DNA of 64,000 nucleotides, from contig JAVHMA010000001.1 of NCBI GenBank assembly GCA_031081715.1, positions 95,385-159,384 of the forward strand, given 5' to 3'. The notes under the pieces were generated by a model, which made no database searches, was not told the DNA's origin, and worked only from the letters and a program-made list of their open reading frames with translations. This DNA comes from Armatimonadota bacterium (GTDB taxonomy: Bacteria > Sysuimicrobiota > Sysuimicrobiia > Sysuimicrobiales > Humicultoraceae). The position numbers and the translations under genes were made by a program. The first letter of the stretch is position 1. The number at the start of each line of letters is the position of its first letter. Shown here piece after piece: positions 1 through 11,513 of this stretch.

Positions 1-567
1 CGCGGCTTCGTGGCGCTCGACGTGGGCGCCTCGACCGGCGGGTTCACCGACTGCCTGCTGCGGCGCGGCGCCAGCCGGGTGTACGCCGTGGACGTCGGCC
101 GTGGACAACTGCACTGGCGGCTGCGGGCGGACCCGCGGGTGGTCGTCATGGAGGGGCGACACGCGGCGCGCCTGCGGCCCGGGGACCTTCCCGAGGCTGC
201 CGACCTGGCGACCATCGACTGCTCCTTCATCTCCGCGACGCGGTTGCTCGCGCCGGTTGCCGCTTGCGTGCGCCCGGGTGGGCTCCTGCTGGTGCTCGTG
301 AAGCCGCAGTTCGAAGCCGGGCCGAAGGCGGCGCCGCGCGGCGTGGTGCGCGACCCCGCGGTCCACGAGCAGGCGGTGCGGCGCGTGGTGGATGCCGCCC
401 GGGCCCTGGGGCTTGCCGCCGAAGCGGTGGTGGCCTCGCCCCTGCGCGGCCCCGACGGCAACCGGGAGTTCTTCGTGGCCCTCCGCAAGGACGGGTCTCA
501 GCCTGCCGATGATCTGGACGAGCGCATCCGGCGCGCGGTCCGGTCGGAGGGCGGTGGCGCGCCGTGA
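1..567 (+). CDS. tlyA: TlyA-family rRNA 2'-O-methyltransferase, 5'-truncated by window edge
   Basis: The frame is open from base 1, so the start and the N-terminal S4 RNA-binding domain lie upstream of the window. The visible 188 codons are the FtsJ-like SAM-dependent methyltransferase core: the SAM loop DVGASTGGFTDCLL (about bases 19-60), then AVDVGRGQL, the DCSFIS strand and VKPQFEAG. This family 2'-O-methylates cytidines in 16S/23S rRNA and is often misnamed hemolysin. It ends in a 4-base GTGA overlap with nadK, so the two are translationally coupled, and tlyA-nadK-recN is a classic Bacillota order. Function is well supported by motifs; the exact rRNA target is known only from the family. 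Confidence 0.92.
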   Translation, partial: RGFVALDVGASTGGFTDCLLRRGASRVYAVDVGRGQLHWRLRADPRVVVMEGRHAARLRPGDLPEAADLATIDCSFISATRLLAPVAACVRPGGLLLVLVKPQFEAGPKAAPRGVVRDPAVHEQAVRRVVDAARALGLAAEAVVASPLRGPDGNREFFVALRKDGSQPADDLDERIRRAVRSEGGGAP

Positions 568-1429
568 CGCGCGTGGGCATGCTGGTGAACCCGACCCGGC
601 TGGCTGCCAGCCCGCAGGGGCCCGCGCTGCTGCGCGAGGCGCTGGGCGGGTTCGAGGCCCGCGGCGTGGCGGTGCGGCTGAACGGCCCGGGCGCCGCGGC
701 GGTCGGGCGGCCCGAGCTGGCCGCGGACGACGCCGCGCTGCCCGACGGCGCCGACCTGCTCGTCGTGCTCGGAGGCGACGGGACGATTCTGCGCGCGGCC
801 CGGATGGCCGCGGGTCGGGTCGCGGTGCTCGGCGTCAACCTTGGGGGGCTGGGGTTCTTGGCCGATCTCCCGGTCGCGGAGCTCCCGGCCGCGGTGCCGG
901 CGATCACCGACGGCGCGCTTCGGTTCGACGAGCGCACGATGCTTGAGGGCGAGGTGGTGGGAGCCGCCGGGGTGCGGGCGCGTGCGCTGGCCCTCAACGA
1001 CATGGTCGTGGCGAAGGCGGGCGTCGCCCGCGTGATCCGGATCAGCACGCGGGTGAACGACGAGCATCTGGCGACGTACCCGGCGGACGGGGTCATCGTC
1101 GCCACGCCGACCGGCAGCACCGCATACTCGCTGTCGGCCGGCGGGCCGATCATCCACCCGCAGGTGGACGTGATCGTGGTGACGCCGATCTGCCCGCACA
1201 CCTTTACCGCGCGGCCGGTGGTGGTGGCGGCGACGGCGACCGTGACCGTGGCCGTCGAGCCCAGCGGCGAGGAGGTCTGCCTGAGCGTGGACGGGCAGGA
1301 GAGCCACGATCTCCGCGAGGGCGAGCGCGTGGTCATCCGGCAGGCGGCGATCCGGACGCGCCTGGCGCACCTGGGCGCGCCGTCGTTCTACAGCATCCTG
1401 CGCACGAAGCTGGGGTGGGGCGAGCGCTA

Positions 1430-1430
<1 letters not shown>
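564..1430 (+). CDS. nadK: NAD kinase
   Basis: ATP-dependent phosphorylation of NAD to NADP in the cytoplasm. The 288-residue length is normal. Diagnostic motifs are visible: GGDGTILRAAR near residue 70 (nucleotide and metal site), NLGGLGFL about 20 residues on, and the NAD-binding segment DGVIVATPTGSTAYSLSAGGP near residue 175 followed by VTPICPHT. The GTG start at 564 overlaps the tlyA stop by 4 bases, and the following recN begins on the last base of this stop codon, indicating one operon. Confidence 0.96.
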
Positions 1431-4815
<3,385 letters not shown>

Positions 4816-4834
4816 GGACGAGGAGGTCAGGGCG

Positions 4835-5737
4835 ATGAGCGGCGCGGTCTACGTCAACGGGCGGATCACCACCCGGGAGGAGGCGGCCGTCCCGGTCTAC
4901 GACCACGGCTACCTGTACGGCGACGGCATCTTCGAGGGCATCCGCGTCTACGGGGGGCGAATCTTCAAGCTCGAGGAGCACCTGGACCGGCTCTACGAGT
5001 CCGCCCGGCACATCCTGCTGGAGATTCCGCTCGCGCGCGACGAGATGCGCCGCGCGATCCTCGAGACCGTGCGTGCCAGCGGACTGCGCGACGCCTACAT
5101 CCGGCCGGTCGTCAGCCGCGGCCCGGGCGACCTGGGCCTCGATCCGCGCAAATGCGCGCGGCCCACCGTGGTCATCATCGTGGACGCCATCCAGCTCTAC
5201 CCGGCCGAGGCCTACGCGCGCGGGCTGCGCCTGATCACCGCGGCGGTCCGCAGGCCCGCGCCAGACGCGTTGGACGGCCGCATCAAGTCGCTCAACTACC
5301 TGAACAACATCCTGGCGCGCATCGAGGCCAACCGCGCGGGTGCCGACGAGGCGCTGCTGCTCACGCGCGACGGGTACGTGTGCGAGTGCAGCGCGGACAA
5401 CCTGTTCGTGGTGACGCGCGGCGAGGTGTGGACCCCCCCGCCTCACCTGGGGCTGCTGCGCGGCGTCACCCGCGACACGGTGCTCGCGCTGGCGCGCGAG
5501 GCCGGGCTGCCCGCCGCCGAGCGCGTCTTCACGCTCCACGACGTCTACACGGCGGACGAGTGCTTTCTCACGGGGACGGGCGCCGAGGTGGGCCCGGTGG
5601 TGGAGGTGGACGGCCGCCGTATCGGCGACGGCCGCCCCGGCCCGGTCACGGCGCGGCTCGTCGCCGCCTTTCGCGCGCTGGCCCAGACCACCGGCACGCC
5701 CGTCTACGTCGAGGACCCGGCGGCGGGCCGGCGGTGA
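4835..5737 (+). CDS. ilvE: Branched-chain amino acid aminotransferase (class IV)
   Basis: PLP fold-type IV aminotransferase of 300 residues, transaminating Leu/Ile/Val with 2-oxoglutarate. Seen: an N-terminal VYDHGYLYGDGIFEGIRVY block, the PLP lysine in RIKSLNYLNN near residue 150, a NLFVVTRG strand and the phosphate-binding GLLRGVTRDTV. The ATG at 4835 has GAGGAGG upstream. D-amino-acid transaminase and 4-amino-4-deoxychorismate lyase share the fold, but the EGIRVY and LNYLNN features favour IlvE. The stop overlaps the NUDIX start by 4 bases. Confidence 0.88.
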   Translation: MSGAVYVNGRITTREEAAVPVYDHGYLYGDGIFEGIRVYGGRIFKLEEHLDRLYESARHILLEIPLARDEMRRAILETVRASGLRDAYIRPVVSRGPGDLGLDPRKCARPTVVIIVDAIQLYPAEAYARGLRLITAAVRRPAPDALDGRIKSLNYLNNILARIEANRAGADEALLLTRDGYVCECSADNLFVVTRGEVWTPPPHLGLLRGVTRDTVLALAREAGLPAAERVFTLHDVYTADECFLTGTGAEVGPVVEVDGRRIGDGRPGPVTARLVAAFRALAQTTGTPVYVEDPAAGRR

Positions 5738-6264
5738 GCGTCGAGCCCACCGTCGCCTCACGCCTGATCTTCCGCGGGCGCGCGATCGCGCTGCGCGTGG
5801 ACGAGGTCCGGTTGCCCAGCGGCCGGGCAGCCTCGCGCGAGATCGTCGAGCACCCGGGCGCCGCGGCGGTCGTCCCGCTGACGGACGACGACCACGTGGT
5901 GATGGTTCGGCAACCGCGCAAGGCGCTCGAGCGGGAGCTGCTCGAGATTCCGGCCGGGACCCTGGAGCCGGGCGAGGCGCCGCTCGTCTGCGCCCACCGC
6001 GAGCTCGCCGAGGAGACGGGCCTGCGCGCGGACGAGATGACGCCGCTGCTGACCTTTGCACCCTCGCCCGGGATCTTGACCGAGGAGATCACCATCTTCG
6101 TCGCCCGCGGGCTGCGCGCCGATCCCGGCGCGGCGCCCGAAGCCGAAGAGGAGGGGCTGCGCGTGGAGCGCGTGCCGCTGTCGGCGGTGCCGGCGCTGAT
6201 CAACGCCGGCGACATCCGCGACGCGAAATCCCTGATTGGGCTGCTGCTCCTGCGCTGGCGCTAG
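5734..6264 (+). CDS. nudF: NUDIX hydrolase, ADP-ribose pyrophosphatase type
   Basis: The 176-residue protein carries a complete NUDIX box (G-x5-E-x7-REUxEExGU) at GTLEPGEAP...RELAEETGL, about residues 77-99, and the preceding RELLEIPAGTLE typical of ADP-ribose pyrophosphatases, which split ADP-ribose to AMP and ribose 5-phosphate. The GTG start at 5734 was chosen because it makes a GTGA overlap with ilvE; the frame stays open upstream but that stretch is a shadow of ilvE. Its place just upstream of xerD matches many Bacillota. Confidence 0.88.
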   Translation: MSVEPTVASRLIFRGRAIALRVDEVRLPSGRAASREIVEHPGAAAVVPLTDDDHVVMVRQPRKALERELLEIPAGTLEPGEAPLVCAHRELAEETGLRADEMTPLLTFAPSPGILTEEITIFVARGLRADPGAAPEAEEEGLRVERVPLSAVPALINAGDIRDAKSLIGLLLLRWR

Positions 6265-6280
6265 GGCGCGGGAGGCGATC

Positions 6281-7249
6281 GTGCGACGGCAGGACAGCCC
6301 CCCGCAGGCCCGCGCCGCGCTCCCTGCGGCGCTCGCCGAGGCGATCGAGGGCTTCCTGGTCCATGTGCTCGCCGAGCGCGGGCTCGCCCGGCACACCGCC
6401 GGTGCCTATGGCCGCGATTTGGCCGACTTCGCGGCGTTTGCGGCCCGGCGCGGCGTGCGGGGACCGCGCGATCTGCGCCGCGCGACGGTCACCCTCTACC
6501 TGCTCGCCCTGCGGCGCCGCGGCCTGGCCGCAAGCACCGTGGCGCGCCGGCTCGCGGCCTTGCGGAGCTGGACCCGCTACCTGCTGCGGGAGGACGTCAT
6601 CGACGACGATCCCGCGCTCGACGTGGCGGTCGCCCGGCGGCCGCGGCGCCTGCCCGGCGTGCTCACGGTGGAGGAAGTCGAGCGCCTGCTGGCGCAGCCG
6701 CGCGGCGACGGGCCAGCGGTGTTGCGCGACCGCGCCATTCTCGAGCTGCTCTACGCCGCGGGCCTTCGCGTCGGCGAGCTGGTAGCGCTCGATGTGGGCG
6801 ACGTCCACCTCGACGTCGAGTACGTGCGCTGCGTGGGCAAGGGGGCGAAGGAGCGGATCGTGCCAATCGGCGCCGCGGCGGTGCGCGCCCTCCAACGGTA
6901 CCTCGCGCTTGCGCGGCCGGCGCTGGCGCGCCGCCGTGCCACCGCGGCGCTCTTCCTCAACCGGCAGGGCGGCCGGCTGTCGCGTCAGAGCGTCTGGGGG
7001 CTGCTGCGGGCGAGCGCGCGGAGCGCCGGTATCCGGAAGCCCGTGGGTCCGCACACGCTGCGCCACTCGTTTGCCACGCACCTGCTGGACGGTGGCGCCG
7101 ACCTGCGGGCGGTGCAGGAGATGCTCGGCCACGCGAGCGTGGTCACCACGCAGGTCTACACGCACCTGACGCGCTCCCGGCTGCGCGAGGTGTATCGGCG
7201 GGCGCATCCGCGCGACCGCATGACGGTCGGGCCGGCCGGCCGGGCGTAA
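6281..7249 (+). CDS. xerD: Tyrosine site-specific recombinase XerD
   Basis: Resolves chromosome dimers at dif. The GTG at 6281 follows a GGGAGG ribosome-binding site and gives 322 residues. The N-terminal SAM-like domain (LVHVLAERGLARHTAGAYGRDL) is followed by the catalytic domain with Arg in GLRVGEL (about 163), Lys in GKGAKER, H-x-x-R in HTLRHSF (about 258), His in LGHAS (about 283) and the nucleophile Tyr in QVYTHL (about 292). The xerD-deoB-punA-pdp order supports the chromosomal recombinase rather than a mobile-element integrase. Confidence 0.92.
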   Translation: MRRQDSPPQARAALPAALAEAIEGFLVHVLAERGLARHTAGAYGRDLADFAAFAARRGVRGPRDLRRATVTLYLLALRRRGLAASTVARRLAALRSWTRYLLREDVIDDDPALDVAVARRPRRLPGVLTVEEVERLLAQPRGDGPAVLRDRAILELLYAAGLRVGELVALDVGDVHLDVEYVRCVGKGAKERIVPIGAAAVRALQRYLALARPALARRRATAALFLNRQGGRLSRQSVWGLLRASARSAGIRKPVGPHTLRHSFATHLLDGGADLRAVQEMLGHASVVTTQVYTHLTRSRLREVYRRAHPRDRMTVGPAGRA

Positions 7250-7251
7250 CG

Positions 7252-8415
7252 GTGCGCGCGCTGGTGCTCGTGCTGGACGGCTGCGGCATCGGCGGCGCGC
7301 CCGACGCGTTGGCCTACGGCGACGAGGGCAGCGACACCCTGGGCAACACGGCGCGGGCGGTGGGCGGTCTACGGGTGCCCGTGTTGGAGCGGCTCGGGCT
7401 CGGAACGCTCGGGACGATCGCTGGCGTGGCGGCGCCGGCCGATCACCTGGCCGCGGCGGGTATCTTACGCCAGCGAGCCGCGGGAAAGGACTCGACCTCG
7501 GGGCACTGGGAGCTGGCGGGGGTGGTGCTGACCCGGCCGTTTCCCACCTACCCCGAGGGGTTCCCCCCGGAGCTGATCGTCGCCTTCTCGCGCGCGATCG
7601 GCCGGCCGGTGCTGGGCAACATCGCGGCGTCGGGGACCGAGATCATCGCCCGGCTCGGCGCCGAGCACCTGCGGACCGGCGCGCCCATCGTCTACACCTC
7701 GGCCGACAGCGTCTTCCAGATCGCGGCCCACGAGGACGTGGTTCCTCCCGAGGTGCTCTACGAATGGTGCCGCGTGGCACGCGACCTGCTGCGGCCGCCG
7801 CACGACGTGAGCCGCGTCATCGCGCGGCCGTTCGTGGGCGCGCCTGGCGCGTTCGTGCGCACCGACCGGCGGCGCGACTTCGCCTTGCCCCCGCCGGCGC
7901 CCACGGTCCTGGACGCGGTGCGGGACGCTGGGCTGGCCGTGGTCGGGGTCGGAAAGGTCGCCGACCTGTTTGCGGGCCGTGGGGTGACGCACGCCGTGCA
8001 CACCCACGACGACCTGGACGGTCTGGCCCACACGGTCGAGATCCTGCGCGCGCTCGAGGCCGGGCTGGTGTGGACCACGCTCGTGGACCTGGACACCCGC
8101 TACGGCCACCGGAACGATCCCGAGGGCTACGCGCGGCACCTCGCGGCCATCGACGGCCAGCTCGACGGCGTCCTCGGCACCCTGCGGCCCGGCGATGTGA
8201 TCGTGATCACGGCCGACCATGGGAACGACCCGACGACGCCCAGCACCGATCACGCGCGCGAGCGGGTGCCGCTGCTGGCCTGGCGGCCCGGCATGCGGCC
8301 GGGGGTGCGGCTGGGCGTGCGGGATTCGTTCTCGGACGTGGCGGCGACGCTGGCGGACGCGCTCGGCGTGCCGTGGGAGGGCGCGGGGCGCAGCTTCTGG
8401 TCCGCGCTGCAGTAG
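7252..8415 (+). CDS. deoB: Phosphopentomutase
   Basis: Interconverts ribose 1-phosphate and 5-phosphate (and the deoxy forms), feeding the products of the next two genes into central metabolism. It belongs to the alkaline phosphatase superfamily, 387 residues as expected. Metal site motifs are visible: LDGCGIGGAPDA at the N-terminus, the phosphorylated Thr region GSDTLGNTA, GKDSTSGHWE near residue 80, and TADHGNDPTTPSTDH near residue 322. It starts 2 bases after the xerD stop. Confidence 0.95.
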   Translation: MRALVLVLDGCGIGGAPDALAYGDEGSDTLGNTARAVGGLRVPVLERLGLGTLGTIAGVAAPADHLAAAGILRQRAAGKDSTSGHWELAGVVLTRPFPTYPEGFPPELIVAFSRAIGRPVLGNIAASGTEIIARLGAEHLRTGAPIVYTSADSVFQIAAHEDVVPPEVLYEWCRVARDLLRPPHDVSRVIARPFVGAPGAFVRTDRRRDFALPPPAPTVLDAVRDAGLAVVGVGKVADLFAGRGVTHAVHTHDDLDGLAHTVEILRALEAGLVWTTLVDLDTRYGHRNDPEGYARHLAAIDGQLDGVLGTLRPGDVIVITADHGNDPTTPSTDHARERVPLLAWRPGMRPGVRLGVRDSFSDVAATLADALGVPWEGAGRSFWSALQ

Positions 8416-8473
8416 CGGGGGCCGGCCGCAGCGAACTTCCCATGCGGCGCCTGGGGCGCCGGAGGAGGGGGGC

Positions 8474-9301
8474 ATGAGCTGGGCGGCGCGAGCACGCGAG
8501 GCCGCGGCCGCGGTGCGGCGGCAGGCCGGCCGGACGCCGGAGGTCGCGATCATCCTGGGCTCGGGGCTGTCGGCGCTGGCGGAGCACGTGACGGCGGACG
8601 CGCAGATCCCCTACGGGGCGATCCCGCACTTCCCGGTGGGTCACGTGGAGGGCCATCCCGGCCGGCTGGTGATCGGCACCCTCGAGGGCCGCCCGGTCGC
8701 GGTCATGCAGGGCCGGGTCCACTACTACGAGGGCTACTCGCTCGCCGAGGTGGTCTTCCCGGTGCGCGTCTTCCACGCGCTTGGCGCGCGGCTGCTGATC
8801 GTGACCAACGCCGCGGGCGGACTCAACCGGCTGTTCCGTGCGGGCGAGCTCATGGTGATCACCGACCACATCAACTTCATGGGGAGCAACCCGTTGATCG
8901 GGCCGAACGAGGAGGCGCTGGGGCCCCGGTTCCCGGACATGGTGGATGCCTACGATCCCGCGCTCGTCCAGCACGCGGAGACGGTGGCGCTGGGCGAGGG
9001 CATCGTGCTGCGCAAGGGCGTCTACGTGGCGGTGAGCGGGCCGTCCTACGAGACCCCGGCCGAGCTGCGCATGATGGCGCGCTGGGGCGCCGACGCCGTG
9101 GGCATGTCCACCGCGCACGAGGTGATCGCGGCGCGTCACCTGGGGATGCGGGTGCTGGGCCTCTCGGCGATTACCGACATGGCGACCGGCGAGGCGCCCG
9201 CGCACGTCACCCACGAGGACGTGATCGCCACGGCGCGGCGGATCGAGCCGGCGTTCGTGCGGCTCATGCGCCGGATCGTGGCGACGCTGCCGGGGGCATG
9301 A
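8474..9301 (+). CDS. punA: Purine nucleoside phosphorylase
   Basis: Phosphorolysis of purine (deoxy)nucleosides to base and (deoxy)ribose 1-phosphate. The ATG at 8474 follows a strong GGAGGAGGGGG site. The 275-residue product has the trimeric, PNP-I-type motifs ILGSGLSAL, MQGRVHYYEGY, VTNAAGGLN, the substrate-site GPSYETPAE and MSTAHEVIAARH. A short palindrome (GGCGCC repeated around 8454-8461) sits just upstream of the ribosome-binding site. ATGA overlap with pdp. Confidence 0.94.
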   Translation: MSWAARAREAAAAVRRQAGRTPEVAIILGSGLSALAEHVTADAQIPYGAIPHFPVGHVEGHPGRLVIGTLEGRPVAVMQGRVHYYEGYSLAEVVFPVRVFHALGARLLIVTNAAGGLNRLFRAGELMVITDHINFMGSNPLIGPNEEALGPRFPDMVDAYDPALVQHAETVALGEGIVLRKGVYVAVSGPSYETPAELRMMARWGADAVGMSTAHEVIAARHLGMRVLGLSAITDMATGEAPAHVTHEDVIATARRIEPAFVRLMRRIVATLPGA

Positions 9302-10617
9302 CGGCGGTGTCGTTGCTCCGCCCCGCCGAGCTCATCGCCCGCAAGCGCGACGGCGGCGAACTGAGCGCCGAGGAGATCGATGCGCTGGTCGCCGGCTACG
9401 TCGCCGACCGCATCCCGGACTACCAGGTGGCCGCGTTCTTGATGGCGGTGTACTTCCGGGGGTTGTCGGCCGACGAACTGGCGGCGCTCACCGATGCCAT
9501 GGTGCGCTCCGGGGAGACGATCGACCTGGGGCCGCTGGCGGCGCGGGCCGTGGACAAACACAGCAGTGGCGGGGTCGGCGACAAGACCTCGCTCGTCCTG
9601 GTGCCGCTGGTGGCGTCCGCGGGCGTGCCCGTGCCGAAGCTCTCGGGCCGCGGGCTGGGCCACACGGGCGGCACGCTCGACAAGCTTGAGGCGATCCCGG
9701 GCCTGCGCACCGCGCTCGACCACAGGGCGTTCCTGGCCCAGGTCGAGCGGATCGGCTGCGCGATCGCCGCGCAGACCGCGCGTCTGGTGCCGGCCGACGC
9801 GCGGCTCTATGCGCTGCGCGACGTGACCGGGACGGTGGAGAGCATCCCGCTCATCGCCGCCAGCATCATGTCGAAGAAGCTGGCCGGAGGCGCCCGGAGC
9901 ATCCTGCTCGACGTGAAGTGCGGCCGCGGGGCGTTCATGAAGACCGAGGAGGCTGCGCGCGCGCTCGCGGCCCAGATGCTCGCGATCGGCCGGCGCGCGG
10001 GCCGCCGCACGACCGCGGTCGTCAGCGGCATGGATGCGCCGCTGGGGCGGGCGGTCGGGAACGCGCTCGAGGTGGCCGAGGCCATCGACACGCTGCGCGG
10101 CGCCGGGCCGCCGGACCTGACCGAGCTGTGCCTGACGCTCGGCGGCGTCATGCTGGTGCTCGGCGGCGCGGCGCCCACGCCTGAGGCCGGCCGAGCCGAG
10201 CTCCGGCGGCGGCTGGCGCAGGGGCAGGCGCTCGAGCGGTTCCAGGCGATGGTGGCCGCGCAGGGCGGCGACCCGGCCGCCGTCGAGCGGCCGGAGCGGC
10301 TGCCCCGGGCGCCGGTGCAGGCCGCGGTACCGGCGCCCCGCGGCGGGGTGGTGGTGGCCATCGACGCAACCGCGGTCGGGCTCGCGGCGATGCGCCTGGG
10401 CGCCGGGCGCGCGACAAAGGAGGAGGCGATCGATCCGGCCGTGGGCGTGGTGATCGAGCGGCCGGTCGGGGTCGAGGTCGATCGGGGCGAGGCCCTGGCG
10501 GTCGTGCACGCGCGCGACGAGCGCGCCGCGGCCGCGGCGGCGGCCGAGGTCGCGGCGGCGGTCGCGATCGGCGAGGCCGCCGCGCCGCAGCAACTGATCC
10601 GCGCCGTCCTCGACTGA
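9298..10617 (+). CDS. pdp: Pyrimidine-nucleoside (thymidine) phosphorylase
   Basis: Cleaves thymidine/uridine with phosphate; the sugar phosphate passes to DeoB. At 439 residues it is the usual length. The signature DKHSSGGVGDKTSL near residue 83, the SGRGLGHTGGTLDKLE phosphate/substrate loop and SIMSKKLAGG...LDVKCGRGAFMK are intact, followed by the C-terminal biotinyl-like PYNP domain (about 340-435). Pdp versus DeoA specificity cannot be decided by eye; the punA neighbour and Bacillota-like order favour Pdp. Confidence 0.92.
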   Translation: MTAVSLLRPAELIARKRDGGELSAEEIDALVAGYVADRIPDYQVAAFLMAVYFRGLSADELAALTDAMVRSGETIDLGPLAARAVDKHSSGGVGDKTSLVLVPLVASAGVPVPKLSGRGLGHTGGTLDKLEAIPGLRTALDHRAFLAQVERIGCAIAAQTARLVPADARLYALRDVTGTVESIPLIAASIMSKKLAGGARSILLDVKCGRGAFMKTEEAARALAAQMLAIGRRAGRRTTAVVSGMDAPLGRAVGNALEVAEAIDTLRGAGPPDLTELCLTLGGVMLVLGGAAPTPEAGRAELRRRLAQGQALERFQAMVAAQGGDPAAVERPERLPRAPVQAAVPAPRGGVVVAIDATAVGLAAMRLGAGRATKEEAIDPAVGVVIERPVGVEVDRGEALAVVHARDERAAAAAAAEVAAAVAIGEAAAPQQLIRAVLD

Positions 10618-10644
10618 GCCGAGCGGCGGCGGGAGGAGGAGTCG

Positions 10645-11493
10645 ATGATCCGGCGGGTAGGGGTGGTCGGGTGCGGGTTGATGGGATCGGGGATCGCCGA
10701 GGTGGTGGCACGCGCCGGCTACGACGTCGTCGTGCGCGAGCTGTCCGCGGAGCTGCTGGAGCGCGGGCTCGGCCGCATCGACGCCTCGATGCGGCGCGCG
10801 GTGGAGCGCGGCAAGCTCGACGAGGCCGCGCGCGACGCGGCCCGCGCCCGGATCCGCGGGACGACCGCGCTCGAGGACCTGGCGGGCGTAGACCTGGTCA
10901 TAGAGGCGGTCATCGAACGGATGGACGAGAAGAAGGCCGTGCTCGGCGCCCTCGACCGCATCGTGGCGCCCGGGGTCGTCCTGGCGAGCAACACCTCGTC
11001 GTTGTCCATCACCGAGATGGCGGCCGCCACGCGCCGGCCCGACCGGGTGGTCGGGCTGCACTTTTTCAACCCGGTTCCGGTCATGCCGCTCGTGGAGATC
11101 GTCCGCGGCCTGGCCACCGCCGAGGAGGTGGTGGCCGCGATGCGTGAGTTCGCCGGCCGGCTGGGCAAGACCGTCGTGGTGGCCAGGGACACGCCGGGGT
11201 TCATCGTCAACCGGCTGCTGATCCCCTACCTGCTGGATGCCATCCGCGTGCTGGAGCTCGGCGTGGCCAGCCGCGAGGACATCGACACGGCGATCACCCT
11301 CGGGCTGGGGCACCCCATGGGGCCGCTGACGCTGCTGGACTTCGTCGGGCTGGACACGACGTATTACATCGCGGAGGCGATGTTCCAGGAGTTCAAAGAC
11401 AGCCGCTACGCGCCGCCGCCGCTGCTGAAACAGATGGTCCTGGCAGGTTGGTGGGGGCGGAAGAGCGGCCGCGGCTTCTACGAGTACGGGTAG
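10645..11493 (+). CDS. hbd: 3-hydroxybutyryl-CoA dehydrogenase
   Basis: NAD(P)-dependent oxidation of (S)-3-hydroxyacyl-CoA or reduction of acetoacetyl-CoA. It has 282 residues and a Rossmann start VGVVGCGLMGSGIAEVVARAGY, with SNTSSLSITEMAAAT and the catalytic His region GLHFFNPVPVMPLVEIV near residue 135; the C-terminal domain carries LGHPMGPLTLLDFVGLD. ATG 10645 has a GGGAGGAGG site. A role with the acyl-CoA dehydrogenase/ETF cluster at 15-20 kb is an inference from pathway logic. Confidence 0.92.
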   Translation: MIRRVGVVGCGLMGSGIAEVVARAGYDVVVRELSAELLERGLGRIDASMRRAVERGKLDEAARDAARARIRGTTALEDLAGVDLVIEAVIERMDEKKAVLGALDRIVAPGVVLASNTSSLSITEMAAATRRPDRVVGLHFFNPVPVMPLVEIVRGLATAEEVVAAMREFAGRLGKTVVVARDTPGFIVNRLLIPYLLDAIRVLELGVASREDIDTAITLGLGHPMGPLTLLDFVGLDTTYYIAEAMFQEFKDSRYAPPPLLKQMVLAGWWGRKSGRGFYEYG

Positions 11494-11513
11494 GCTGCAC
11501 ACAGGAGCGGGAC

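Noticed and set aside
6281-7249. Mobile-element integrase
   Set aside because: Gene order NUDIX-xerD-deoB-punA and normal composition fit the housekeeping XerD; no att-like repeats are nearby.
9136-11502. 788-residue minus-strand frame
   Set aside because: Shadow of punA, pdp and hbd; no family features and no ribosome-binding site.
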